The translations under genes were made by a program, and so were the position numbers. The notes under the pieces were generated by a model. The model ran no database searches, had not been told where the DNA came from, and was given only the letters and a program-made list of their open reading frames with translations. Of a DNA stretch of 64,000 bases, positions 35,597 to 44,221 are shown in pieces (position 1 is the stretch's first letter; each line of letters opens with the position of its first letter). Source of the DNA: Drouetiella sp036703255 (GTDB taxonomy: Bacteria > Cyanobacteriota > Cyanobacteriia > Elainellales > Elainellaceae); contig DATNPL010000230.1 in NCBI GenBank assembly GCA_036703255.1, positions 1-64,000 on the forward strand, read 5' to 3'.

Positions 35597-38368
35597 ATGC
35601 TGGCAGGAGAAGATCTTAAAAGATGGATTGATGATTTGGAGTTACCAGAGGTAGGTCGAAAGCTTTTAGAAAAAATACTCTCTTCAGAGCCAGTGAGAAG
35701 AGTGGGAGGGGGCGCTAACAATAGTTATGGCTTCTATTCTAGTGTGAAGATGGGGAAGACTATTGCATTTGAGTCTGGAAATGTTGAGCAGCCAGGTCTA
35801 GAACAGTTCTACGAGTATAATAGTGATGTTTTGGGCTATCTTGATCAATCTCATAAATTCAACCTAAGGTATAAGTCAAAAGACGGCAGAATTGTTTCTA
35901 CAGGGTATGTTCCCGATTATTTTGTCTTCTATAGAGACTTTATTGCAATTGATGAATGGAAGCCAGAAAAAAGATTAATAGAACTGGTAGAACAATACCC
36001 CAATCGTTACCATCAAGATGAAAGCAGGCAGTGGCGTAGCTTACCTGCGGAAGAGATCATACAACAATACGGCTTTCGCTTCCGGATTCGTACTGATACT
36101 GAAATTAACTGGGTCAAAGTTGGTAACATCAGATGCCTTCGTGCTTATCTCAATCCTAAGAAGGAATACTGTGTTGATGAACAGATTTCAGAAGCTATTA
36201 CTGCAACTGTGACGGCTCATCCTGAAGGTATTTCTCTGTCCCAACTACGTCAAGAGGTCAGTTTAGCAACAATCGATGACATTTATACTCTTATTGCAAA
36301 AGATACAATTTGGGTTGATCAAGATTCAGTTTCACTAACTGATGACCAAGAGCGAGTACATATTTTTCCCAACCAGCAAATTGCTGAGGCATGTGTCTTG
36401 ATGCAACAATGTCGAACTTCTTCATTAACCAGCACGTTACAAATAACGAATATTGCTGAAGGGACAACTTTCTACTGGGGTGGAAAATTACGAACAATTC
36501 TTCACGTTGGTAAAGACTTGATTTATGTACGTGGTGATGAAAATATGATCCGCCTCAGCTACGCGGACTTTAATTCGCTAGCTCAAAAAGGAGATATTGT
36601 TTACCCAAAGAAGCAGGCAGCAGAAGCATTTCCAGATGAAGTTCAAAATATTTTACTAAGAGCCAGCCCTACAGATTTAGCAGAAGCAAATCGACGATAT
36701 TGGATTATCGCTCCTAGATTACATGGACAGGCGACAAATGAAAGTACGCCTGAGCGAACTGTTAGGGCTTGGTTAGCAAAGTATCGGGAGGCTGAGGAAA
36801 AATATGGTTTTGGCTTGGCTGGACTAATTTCTAAAAAAAATTCAGGCAATCATTATTCTCGTTACTCTCAAGAAGTGTGGGATTTCGCTGACGAGATAAT
36901 TTCAACAGAATATGAGACAGGTACACAACCGACAAGGTTAGCAGCTTATGGCATATTGCTAGCTCAGTGGAGTAAGCAAAAGGAAGAAGGGAAAATAGCC
37001 GGAGATCCCCCAAGCTATCAAGCTTTTTGCGAACGAATTAACAACCGCCCAATCTATCAGCGAACTCTAGCACGACAAGGAAAACGTGCTGCTTATCAAG
37101 TATCTTCTACTTACTTAGAGCTAGAGTATAAAACTCCTCGACATGGTAGTCGTCCATTTGAGATTTGCCATATTGACCACACTGAGGAAGATATTGAGGT
37201 AATTTGTCCACGCACTAGTCGCAATCTTGGAAGACCCTGGACTTCGGTGCTAATTGATGCGTATAGTCGTCGTATTCTTGCAGTATGGATGTCGTTCGAT
37301 CCTCCCAGCTACCGTAGCTGCATGATGGTGCTGAGGATTTGTGTGCAGAGGTTTAACCGCTTTCCAGAAACCATCGTAGTTGATAACGGGAAAGAGTTTC
37401 AGAGCGTCTACTTTGATACGCTGCTAGCTGCTTTTGGATGTCACAAGAAGCACCGCCCTGCGGGAAAACCTCGCTTTGGCTCTATTATTGAGCGCTTTTT
37501 CGAGACGAGTCATACTCAATTCTTCTACAACTTGAGAGCCAACACTCAAATCACTAAGTTTGTGCGTTGGATAACCAAGTCAAATGACCCAAAACGGCAG
37601 GCTACTTGGACGTTAGGTGAACTCTATGAACATTACGTTTTCGGCTATTGCTATGGTTTCTATGACGAAGATAAAACTCATCCAGCACTTGGTCAAACCC
37701 CGTGTGAAGCGTTTGACCAAGCTCTACTAAATACTGGTAGCCGCCCGCACCAATTTATTGCTTACAGTCAAGCGTTTATAATCTTGACACTTCCATCAAC
37801 TAGAAAAGGTACAGCTAGAGTTCAAATTGGTCGTGGCGTTAAAATAAATACGTTTTGGTACGCCGCTAAAGATGGTTCCTTCAATCACCAGGATGTCGAA
37901 AATAAGGATGTTCCGGTTCGGTATGATCCTTTTAATCTAGGTGAAGCTTTTGCCTTTGCTAGGGGACTATGGGTTCCTTGCATCTCAGAGCATTACTCAA
38001 TTCTTCGAGGACGTACGGAGAAGGAGTTACAGGTTTACACTGTCGAGAAACGCCAGGAACGGCGTAAATACGGGCAAGCATTATCAGCCCTTGCTAAGGG
38101 CAACGCTATTCGCTTTCTTTCCACAGATCGACCAACTGAGAAGCAAGCATTACAACGTCAGCGTGATCTATCTACATTAGATGTACAACAACGGATTGAA
38201 GAAGGTTATTTAGCTTCGTTCTCTGTCGAATCAAATGGTATAACCACGCTAGCTGCTGATAGCTGCAATGAAGGCGCTTCCGTTCTTGAGTCTGTTAATG
38301 AGCCAGCTAATAAGATTGATCTTACAGTTATTACCTCTTACAGAGATGATGAACTATGGGAATTATAG
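35597..38368 (+). CDS. tnsAB: Fused TnsA-TnsB transposase
   Basis: A 923-residue natural fusion. Residues 55-170 are a TnsA-type restriction-endonuclease fold with conserved acidic residues near 59-73, D107 in GYVPDYF and the E120-x-K122 pair in IDEWKPE. The rest is a TnsB/Mu-type integrase: HTH regions, then the DDE triad as ICHID (about 526), VVDNGKEF (about 595) and SIIERFF (about 631). Both activities look intact, so cut-and-paste transposition is predicted, unlike TnsA-less type V-K CASTs. A ribosome-like AGGGAAGAAAC precedes the ATG. The end overlaps tnsC by 13 bp. TnsA-TnsB fusion is a published feature of type I-D CASTs. Confidence 0.93.
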   Translation: MLAGEDLKRWIDDLELPEVGRKLLEKILSSEPVRRVGGGANNSYGFYSSVKMGKTIAFESGNVEQPGLEQFYEYNSDVLGYLDQSHKFNLRYKSKDGRIVSTGYVPDYFVFYRDFIAIDEWKPEKRLIELVEQYPNRYHQDESRQWRSLPAEEIIQQYGFRFRIRTDTEINWVKVGNIRCLRAYLNPKKEYCVDEQISEAITATVTAHPEGISLSQLRQEVSLATIDDIYTLIAKDTIWVDQDSVSLTDDQERVHIFPNQQIAEACVLMQQCRTSSLTSTLQITNIAEGTTFYWGGKLRTILHVGKDLIYVRGDENMIRLSYADFNSLAQKGDIVYPKKQAAEAFPDEVQNILLRASPTDLAEANRRYWIIAPRLHGQATNESTPERTVRAWLAKYREAEEKYGFGLAGLISKKNSGNHYSRYSQEVWDFADEIISTEYETGTQPTRLAAYGILLAQWSKQKEEGKIAGDPPSYQAFCERINNRPIYQRTLARQGKRAAYQVSSTYLELEYKTPRHGSRPFEICHIDHTEEDIEVICPRTSRNLGRPWTSVLIDAYSRRILAVWMSFDPPSYRSCMMVLRICVQRFNRFPETIVVDNGKEFQSVYFDTLLAAFGCHKKHRPAGKPRFGSIIERFFETSHTQFFYNLRANTQITKFVRWITKSNDPKRQATWTLGELYEHYVFGYCYGFYDEDKTHPALGQTPCEAFDQALLNTGSRPHQFIAYSQAFIILTLPSTRKGTARVQIGRGVKINTFWYAAKDGSFNHQDVENKDVPVRYDPFNLGEAFAFARGLWVPCISEHYSILRGRTEKELQVYTVEKRQERRKYGQALSALAKGNAIRFLSTDRPTEKQALQRQRDLSTLDVQQRIEEGYLASFSVESNGITTLAADSCNEGASVLESVNEPANKIDLTVITSYRDDELWEL

Positions 38369-39504
38369 GTCAACGTCCATTTCCTGATGGAATTCTTCTG
38401 AGTTCCACCTCTAAAAAGTTGAAATACTTTAAAGAAAAGGTATTTGTTCCTCATCGAAACATCAGCGATGCGCTCCATGAGCTTTTAGAATGTGTTACCG
38501 AGCCTTGTGGGACGTCTCTATTCCTCGTTTTTGGGTGTACTGGCTCTGGTAAATCAACTTTACTACATCAGCTTCATAAAAGGTTAAATGAGCAATTCAA
38601 AGAGGAATTGCTAAGTAATCCTGGACGATTTATAGTCGCTGGAACAGAAATTCGTGAGGAATCAGGGAAGTTTAACTATAAAGATCATTATGTCCGTTGC
38701 TTAGAAGCGTTATATGAAGTACTGATCGACTACAAAACTCTATATCCATCCTTGCCCGGAGAAGACTATAAGCTGATAGATAGCCCTTCTAATGGGGATT
38801 CTGCTGCTTATCGTCGAGCTTTAGAGAAAACACTCAAGAATCGAGAATTAGTTGCTTTTACTTTAGATGAAGCACAGCATCTACTTATGGCAGTAGGCGC
38901 AACTCAATCATTACGTCAGTTCAATTGGTTAAAATCGTTTGCCAACACCAGCGAAACAACACATGTTGCATTTGGTACTTATGAATTACTTAACTGCCGA
39001 GCTTGGAATGGACAAACAGGAAGGCGTAGTGAAGATATTCATCTTGCAAGATATTTAGTTAATAATGAACGAGACTATGTTGAGCTTATTCGAGTTATTC
39101 AAACATTTCTAAAGCATATGCCCTTGGAGAGAGAACCAAGTCTTGAGGAAAACTACGAGTACCTTATGGAGTACTGCGTTGGTTGTGTAGGAATTCTTAA
39201 AAACTGGCTAAGCCGAGCGCTGAGAAATGCTTTAAATGATGGTTCAACAACTCTCTTAGTGAAATACCTAAAGAAGACAGAGCTTTCTGCAATTCGACGT
39301 AAACAGATACGTGAAGAAGCAGAGAGAGGTGAGCAGACTCTAAAGCAAGAAGAGTCAGGTGAACAGCAGTCAACAACGAGTTCATCCAAGAGCCAGAAAA
39401 CTCAACATACTAAACCGAAACAGGACAACTCCCGTCCTGGTCAACGTACTCCTAAGCGAGATCCTGTTGGCAGTTCTGATCAGTCTAGTACGACGCAAGC
39501 TTGA
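38356..39504 (+). CDS. tnsC: TnsC AAA+ transposition regulator
   Basis: A 382-residue AAA+ ATPase with Walker A FGCTGSGKSTLL (about residue 57-68), Walker B AFTLDEAQH (about 170) and a sensor-like VAFGTYELL. TnsC forms filaments on target DNA and links the targeting protein (TniQ or TnsD) to the TnsAB transposase. It overlaps tnsAB by 13 bp, so the two are cotranslated. The C-terminal 60 residues are a low-complexity Ser/Thr/Gln/Lys tail (about 325-382), probably the TnsAB-interaction arm. Confidence 0.92.
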   Translation: MGIIGQRPFPDGILLSSTSKKLKYFKEKVFVPHRNISDALHELLECVTEPCGTSLFLVFGCTGSGKSTLLHQLHKRLNEQFKEELLSNPGRFIVAGTEIREESGKFNYKDHYVRCLEALYEVLIDYKTLYPSLPGEDYKLIDSPSNGDSAAYRRALEKTLKNRELVAFTLDEAQHLLMAVGATQSLRQFNWLKSFANTSETTHVAFGTYELLNCRAWNGQTGRRSEDIHLARYLVNNERDYVELIRVIQTFLKHMPLEREPSLEENYEYLMEYCVGCVGILKNWLSRALRNALNDGSTTLLVKYLKKTELSAIRRKQIREEAERGEQTLKQEESGEQQSTTSSSKSQKTQHTKPKQDNSRPGQRTPKRDPVGSSDQSSTTQA

Positions 39505-39582
39505 TTTAGAGAAGTAGAGGAAACGCTTTCGTATCAAACTCTAAATCTATTATCTGAATTTTAATTAACCGTTCAATGCATC

Positions 39583-40929
39583 ATGTCTGAGCTGTGGGAT
39601 TTGAGCCAGCCTAATATTCCTTCACGTAGTACCTTATATCATCTCAATTTAGTTGGTATTGGTACACCTTATGCTGAAAGTCTGACAAGTCACATTACTC
39701 GCTTGGCAGAGGCTCATAGTGTATATCCAGGAGTAATGATGGAGAGAGAAATTGCACCGCTTGTGGGGAAGTCATATGCAGGCGCAAACTTGCATAGAAT
39801 ATACCGTTACACAAGTACATTGAATAGCATGGGTGTGATGGCATCCGATTTGGTTCGAGCTTTGAGCACCCTTACAGCTCATCATCAACTTCATTTACTA
39901 ACGCTGCTATCTTGGTCTGAGGTCCTTCCATCACGAGCACTCATGCGCCCTGCAAGAGCTTGGTGCCCAAAATGCTATGAGGATCAGCGTATTAATTATT
40001 TTAAAGTATATGAACCCTTACTATGGACATTGAACATAGTACAAATTTGCCCAATCCATCAGCAGCTATTGAGTGATACGTGTCCTCACTGTAATCAGTC
40101 TAGTTACCAACTTTCGTGGCGATCGCGCTCAGGGCATTGTTCTAAATGTGGAGAATGGTTAGGTTATCAACTGCCTCCATTTCCTGAGATTGATAACCTA
40201 TCACAAGTTGAAGTGGATTGGTTGATCTGGGCAGCAAACGCTGTTGGAGAGCTAATTGCGGCTACTCCCAAGTTGCCCTTTAAGATATCCAGGAGCAACG
40301 TAGCAACAAGTTTAACTGCCTGCGTAAAACTTTTCACCGACGGTAACATAGCCGAATTTGCTCGGTTGGTTCAAACTCCCAAAAATACAGTTTGGCTCTG
40401 GTGCAATGGGAAAAATTTACCTCAGCTAGATGCCATTGCTAAGCTGTGCTTCCGGTTAAAAATCTCCCTTCTTGATTTGTTTACCCAAAATCAAATTGAG
40501 ATAGCTAACCCGTCTATAAGATTTCTATCCACCAATTATTTTCAGACAAAGCACAGAGCCGATATCAAATTGACAAACTTAACTCAGGTAGAACTGCAAC
40601 TAGAAGTAGTACTGCTTGATCATAAACTTCCCCCACTGTCTCTTGAGGCGACAGCCAGGGCATTAGAATATGATAGAAGAACTCTTTATCGAAACTTTAA
40701 AGATTTGTGTCGTGCTATCTCTGCAAAATATGCTCAGTATGAACGGTTTCGTTACCTAAACTCTATCGAAAAATGCTGCGAAGAGATACGGCAGATTGTT
40801 CTCCAGCTTCATAATCAAGGAATTTATCCCTCAGAAGTGCATGTGTCGCAGTATCTTACTAAACCGGGATACCTCAGAAATAAGAGAGTACGTACAGTTC
40901 TACAGGAAACGCGAAAACTCTTAAGCTGA
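39583..40929 (+). CDS. tnsD: TnsD/TniQ-family site-specific targeting protein
   Basis: A 448-residue TniQ/TnsD protein. The N-terminal TniQ domain (TPYAESLTSHITRLAEAHS) and zinc knuckles CPKC, CPIH, CPHC and CSKC are followed by a long C-terminal part with helix-turn-helix-like segments (FARLVQTPKNTVWLWCNG and LSLEATARALEYDRRTLYR) that could read a fixed attachment site. It aligns with the short TniQ over its first 200 residues. In Tn7-like elements this form directs insertion next to a chosen gene. Its own gene ends 165 bp from a tRNA-Ala gene, a plausible target. It follows tnsC by 78 bp. Confidence 0.88.
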   Translation: MSELWDLSQPNIPSRSTLYHLNLVGIGTPYAESLTSHITRLAEAHSVYPGVMMEREIAPLVGKSYAGANLHRIYRYTSTLNSMGVMASDLVRALSTLTAHHQLHLLTLLSWSEVLPSRALMRPARAWCPKCYEDQRINYFKVYEPLLWTLNIVQICPIHQQLLSDTCPHCNQSSYQLSWRSRSGHCSKCGEWLGYQLPPFPEIDNLSQVEVDWLIWAANAVGELIAATPKLPFKISRSNVATSLTACVKLFTDGNIAEFARLVQTPKNTVWLWCNGKNLPQLDAIAKLCFRLKISLLDLFTQNQIEIANPSIRFLSTNYFQTKHRADIKLTNLTQVELQLEVVLLDHKLPPLSLEATARALEYDRRTLYRNFKDLCRAISAKYAQYERFRYLNSIEKCCEEIRQIVLQLHNQGIYPSEVHVSQYLTKPGYLRNKRVRTVLQETRKLLS

Positions 40930-40992
40930 GAAAATAGAAGAGCGGAGTGGAACTATCGAAAAGACTACTGAACTCACGCTGATTGATAATAA

Positions 40993-41056
40993 GGCATCTG
41001 TTTGCCGCTTTGGAATTCAGGCATCTGTTTGCCGCTTTGGCAAACAGATGCCTGAA
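40993..41056. repeat. Direct repeat plus perfect 18-bp-stem hairpin beside the tRNA gene
   Basis: GGCATCTGTTTGCCGCTTTGG occurs at 40,993 and again at 41,020 (27-bp period). The second copy forms the left arm of a perfect inverted repeat with an 18-bp stem (41,016-41,033 and 41,039-41,056) and a five-base loop GCTTT. Five bases beyond the hairpin is an ACA trinucleotide (41,060-41,062), which read from outside is TGT, the terminal triplet of Tn7-like elements. It is a candidate transposon end with TnsB sites or, alternatively, a transcription terminator for tnsD, though no T-run follows. Confidence 0.5.
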
Positions 41057-41093
41057 GTTACAAAATTGTCCCAAAACGTAACCCAAACTTAAA

Positions 41094-41166
41094 TGGAGCT
41101 AAGCGGATTCGAACCGCTGACCTTCTCAATGCCATTGAGACGCGCTACCAACTGTGCTATAGCCCC
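41094..41166 (-). tRNA. tRNA-Ala (anticodon GGC)
   Basis: A 73-nt cloverleaf on the minus strand: acceptor GGGGCTA paired with TAGCTCC (one G-T), discriminator A, anticodon stem TCTCA/TGAGA with loop ATGGCAT (anticodon GGC), and T arm AGCGG-TTCGAAT-CCGCT. The D stem GCAC/GCGC has one A-C mismatch. CCA is not encoded. The 5' 56 nt of the gene lie inside the left att repeat of the integrative element, so the upstream DNA, and probably the promoter, come from that element. The 3' end faces the CAST. Confidence 0.9.
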
Positions 41167-41169
41167 CAG
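41111..41169. repeat. Left attachment repeat of the integrative element
   Basis: This 59-bp sequence, from GAACCGCTGACC to GCCCCCAG, recurs at 49,026-49,084 in direct orientation with one difference (G/A in the D-arm). It covers the 5' three quarters of tRNA-Ala, including the anticodon loop. Beyond it the two copies diverge at once on both sides, as expected of integration junctions. Confidence 0.88.
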
Positions 41170-41251
41170 CTTTAGAGCCTATGGTGCCCTAAGGGTTACA
41201 CCTTTGTCAAGCTCCGGCTGTTCCTAACTCACTTAGGACAGGCTTAGGACA

Positions 41252-42351
41252 ATGAGACAGATCAACCCCGTTAACAACAATGGCAGCATTCAGCTAAAGT
41301 TCTCGGTATCCGGTAAGCGCTACAGCCTTAACCCTGTGCCCGGTGGCACCTACGGGGCTACTAGGGATATGCAGACAGCTACAGCGATCGCTACCAGGAT
41401 CACTAATGACATCCTCTCAGGCCACTTTGATGCAACTCTAGACAGCTACCGAGTTAGCCCCAAGGCCGTTAAGGTGCCAGAGTTGCCCAAACCGGATAAC
41501 TTGCTAGCCCTATGGGATGCCTGGGTAGCCAGCTTAGACATATCAGAAGCCACTAGAGCTAACCACTACAACGGGGTTAGGCGGATGATCCTGAAAGCTA
41601 ACCCCGGTACCCTGGACACCCTTTGGCTTACTCAGGCTAAACTAGCGCCTTCTAGCTTTAACATCCGTCTAAGCTTTATGCGTACCTGTGGCACCTGGGG
41701 GCTATCCCAGGGCTTCCTTGAGGCTAACCCCTACTCTAGCCTTAAGAGCCGAAAGGGTAGCCCCCGGAAGCCCCAGCCGTTCACCCTAGAGGAAGTCAGG
41801 GCTATCCTAGGTGGCTTCCAAGCGTTACACCCTCACTACTTACCCTTCGTCAAGTTCCTGCTAGCTACCGGGGTTAGAACCTCGGAAGCGGTAGGCTACG
41901 GTGGGGTGCTATGGATCTCCCAGGTGACACCCTGACGATCGCTGAAAGCCTATCTAGGGACAGGACAGGGAACGGGTATGCCAAGACACGTAAGGAAACT
42001 AAGACAGGCAGCATTAGGCACCTAGGGCTAAGCCCAGAACTCAAGGCCATCTTAGAGGCACAGAAGCCCCCGGTAGCTAACTCAGATGCCCTTGTGTTCC
42101 TCAGCCCAGGGGGCAAGCCTATAGATCCTGGTAACTTCCGATCTAGGTATTGGAAGCCTGTCCTAGAGGCTTCTGGGGTTCTCTACCGTTGCCCGTACAC
42201 CACTAGGGCTACCGTAATATCTCATGCGATCGCTCAAGGTACCTCAATAGCCGGGGTAGCTTACATAGCTGGGCACAGGGATACATCTATGATCGTTAGG
42301 CATTACCTAGGGCTAGTTGATCGTCCTAGTTTGCCCCAGATGCCTATCTAG
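41252..42351 (+). pseudogene. int: Tyrosine recombinase/integrase, broken by a one-base frameshift
   Basis: Two overlapping frames (41,252-41,935 and 41,911-42,351) together make a complete phage-type integrase of about 365 residues. The first carries the N-terminal DNA-binding and core-binding region and catalytic Arg in ATGVRTSEAVG. The second begins LRWGAIDL and carries RATVISHA, AGHRDTS and the tyrosine in IVRHYLG. The join is at about 41,896, where GTAGGCTACGG needs one more C to keep frame. Either the gene is inactivated, locking the element in the tRNA, or the deletion is a sequencing error. It starts 83 bp from the left att repeat. Confidence 0.85.
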
Positions 42352-42409
42352 AGGGGCATAGATGGGGCACAGTAGCCTATCCTAGAGGATGCCCTACGGG
42401 TTCCCCTCT

Positions 42410-42571
42410 ATGCCCATAAATAAGGAAACTACAACCCAAGTTCGGGTATCCATGCCTAAAGAGCTACATAGCCAGCTTAAGGCGATCGCTCGGAAGCGAG
42501 GGGTTAGCCTCTCTGCACTCTTGCTAACGGCTGCTGTAGATCGCTATCTGCCAGACACAGGCAAAAGTTAG
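42410..42571 (+). CDS. Ribbon-helix-helix DNA-binding protein
   Basis: A small basic protein, 53 residues from ATG 42,410 (a start at 42,389 would add seven). TQVRVSMPKELHSQLKAIA fits the beta strand and first helix of a CopG/Arc-type ribbon-helix-helix, and RGVSLSALLLTAAVDRYL fits the second helix. It probably regulates element genes or copy number. It lies 58 bp after the integrase on the same strand. A short purine stretch precedes the upstream start but is too close to that ATG to decide. Confidence 0.6.
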   Translation: MPINKETTTQVRVSMPKELHSQLKAIARKRGVSLSALLLTAAVDRYLPDTGKS

Positions 42572-42642
42572 GGCTACAGTTGCCTAACCTAGAAGCCCGT
42601 GATAGCCTTGTGTCAGAAGTTAGGCAACTGAGGGGTAACTAG

Positions 42643-42828
42643 ATGAACAAAAGGAAGCTAGAAGAGTGGGTAGATCTAAGGGGGGTAAAGCATGTCATTG
42701 CGGTGCTATCGGATATCTGTATCTCTAAGGCAAGTTCAGCAAATACAGAGGATGTCCGGGGAAAGGCTGGGGAGTGGCTAGCCGATAGCCAGGTGCTACG
42801 TTCTATTCTCCCAAGGCTACGGAACTAG
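42643..42828 (+). CDS. Hypothetical 61-residue protein of the integrative element
   Basis: A small charged, helical protein (MNKRKLEEWVDLRGVKHVIA..., WLADSQVLRSILPRL) of unknown family. It is followed after 11 bp by a clear rho-independent terminator, which supports it as the last gene of a short rightward unit with the ribbon-helix-helix gene. I see no motif that suggests a role. Confidence 0.55.
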   Translation: MNKRKLEEWVDLRGVKHVIAVLSDICISKASSANTEDVRGKAGEWLADSQVLRSILPRLRN

Positions 42829-42839
42829 GTACAAAGAAA

Positions 42840-42863
42840 CCCTCGGATATCCGAGGGTTTTCT
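42840..42863 (+). terminator. Rho-independent terminator
   Basis: CCCTCGGATATCCGAGGG (42,840-42,857) is a perfect palindrome followed by TTTTCT and preceded by AAA, a strong hairpin-plus-U-run terminator for the gene ending at 42,828. Confidence 0.85.
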
Positions 42864-43233
42864 AATGAGGGGTTAACGCTTCGCTGAGCATCCACCGTTA
42901 ACCGCATAGGTGCATTGTGTCGCACCTGCTAGAACCCTAGGGCACCCATGAGGCAAGTAAGGACACCCTCTAGCGGCTGGCTTGGCTGTCGGGGTTTCAA
43001 CATAGGTGTTGAGCAGATATAGAGGTTTGGGCATGGTTTCCTTAAGGGTTGGCTAGACGGCTTCTGGGGTTGTCATGGGACGGCTAGACGGGGTTCCCGT
43101 AACTTCCTTGAACGCTCTAGGATCTTGGGACAATATCACCCACTCAAGGCTAAAGATAGGCTCACCCCTAACCCAGGCAATGATCTTTGGGGCTGGGTAG
43201 GCTTGGTCAGTGGTTACAAGGGCTTGAGGCATG
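42864..43233. other. Non-coding interval of the integrative element
   Basis: About 370 bp without a gene, between a rightward terminator and the end of a leftward gene. It contains GGCTAGACGG twice (about 43,062 and 43,081) and further CTAG-rich DNA. No other structure stood out. Confidence 0.4.
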
Positions 43234-43812
43234 CTAGATCACCTGCCAGCCCATAGCGATACAAAGGGAAGCCTGATCAGTGAAGGTTAAGCCATCGGGA
43301 ACAGAGGGTGCCTGGTTAGCGGCTAGGGCATCATCTACCGCAAAGCGCTTACCTTGCTCATAGCTCAACTCAGGGTTGCCAGAGTTATCCACAAACGCGG
43401 CTAAGAGGGGAGCAAAGTAGCCAGGGGTGTCCATGTATCTGTTCCCGATGTGATCCTCAATAGCGCTCTGTAACGCTGTAACATCGCTGTAGCCCTTGAA
43501 GTGCCAGTAGAGTTTCCCACTAGCCCGCTCTAGGGCATACAGAGGGGCACTCAGAAGATCATAGGCTAGCTCCAGATAAGCCCGTTGTGCGTCCTGTGCT
43601 GCCTCTAGGTGAAGCTTGAATAGCCCTGGTTTAGCTATCCCTGTGGCGATCGCTAAGGCTACATGCTTAGCCACAAAGCTATCTAGGATCGCCTTAGATG
43701 CCTTAGCTTCCTTATCTGCCTGGGCTTGCTTGGCTTCCTGGGCTAGACGGTTGGCTACTGCCTGATCTAGCTTGGCCTTGAGGGACGCTTCAGACGGCTG
43801 GTTAGAATACAT
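43234..43812 (-). CDS. Hypothetical 192-residue coiled-coil protein
   Basis: Residues 8-50 form a Lys/Ala/Gln-rich helix or coiled coil (LDQAVANRLAQEAKQAQADK). The rest looks globular (KLYWHFKGYSDVTALQSAIE, near residue 105). I do not recognise the family. It is on the minus strand, 57 bp after a ribbon-helix-helix gene on the same strand, and the two may be an operon. The composition matches the rest of the element. Confidence 0.6.
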   Translation of the reverse strand: MYSNQPSEASLKAKLDQAVANRLAQEAKQAQADKEAKASKAILDSFVAKHVALAIATGIAKPGLFKLHLEAAQDAQRAYLELAYDLLSAPLYALERASGKLYWHFKGYSDVTALQSAIEDHIGNRYMDTPGYFAPLLAAFVDNSGNPELSYEQGKRFAVDDALAANQAPSVPDGLTFTDQASLCIAMGWQVI

Positions 43813-43869
43813 AGTGAATGCTCCGATGGGTAAGGTGGGTAAGGTGGCTTGTTACGGTACCGATGGCAC

Positions 43870-44073
43870 CTAGGGGAAACGTTGGGCTTTGTAGCTATCC
43901 AGATAGAACCGGAAGGCTTCCCTAATGACATCAGCGGTGGATCGGCTGTCTGTCTCAGCGATCGCCTCTAGCTGTCTGTTGACAAGGCTGGGAATGTAAA
44001 CGGTTCTCCGGACAGTGCCCCGGTTCTCAGGCATATAAAGATCGGCTGTCTGGAGTTGGAAAGGGTTATCCAT
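43870..44073 (-). CDS. Ribbon-helix-helix protein
   Basis: A 67-residue protein. GTVRRTVYIPSLVNRQLEAIA followed by DSRSTADVIREAFRFYLDSY is a typical ribbon-helix-helix: a strand, then two helices with the Ser-Thr-x-x-Val-Ile-Arg-Glu-Ala turn common in antitoxin and copy-control repressors. No toxin-like partner is adjacent, so a regulatory role within the element is more likely than a toxin-antitoxin pair. It lies upstream of the coiled-coil gene on the same strand. Confidence 0.65.
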   Translation of the reverse strand: MDNPFQLQTADLYMPENRGTVRRTVYIPSLVNRQLEAIAETDSRSTADVIREAFRFYLDSYKAQRFP

Positions 44074-44221
44074 AGGTGTCTAGGGTGTAGGTCAGTTAAC
44101 CCTAAAATGTCACTGATATAGCACCTGTAGGCTAGGGTTTAGTCCAGCGCCTTTTGGGATATTCCACAAAAGGCTATCTGTATGGCTTTCGGGGATCTTG
44201 CTTAGTTGCTTAGTGGGGCAA

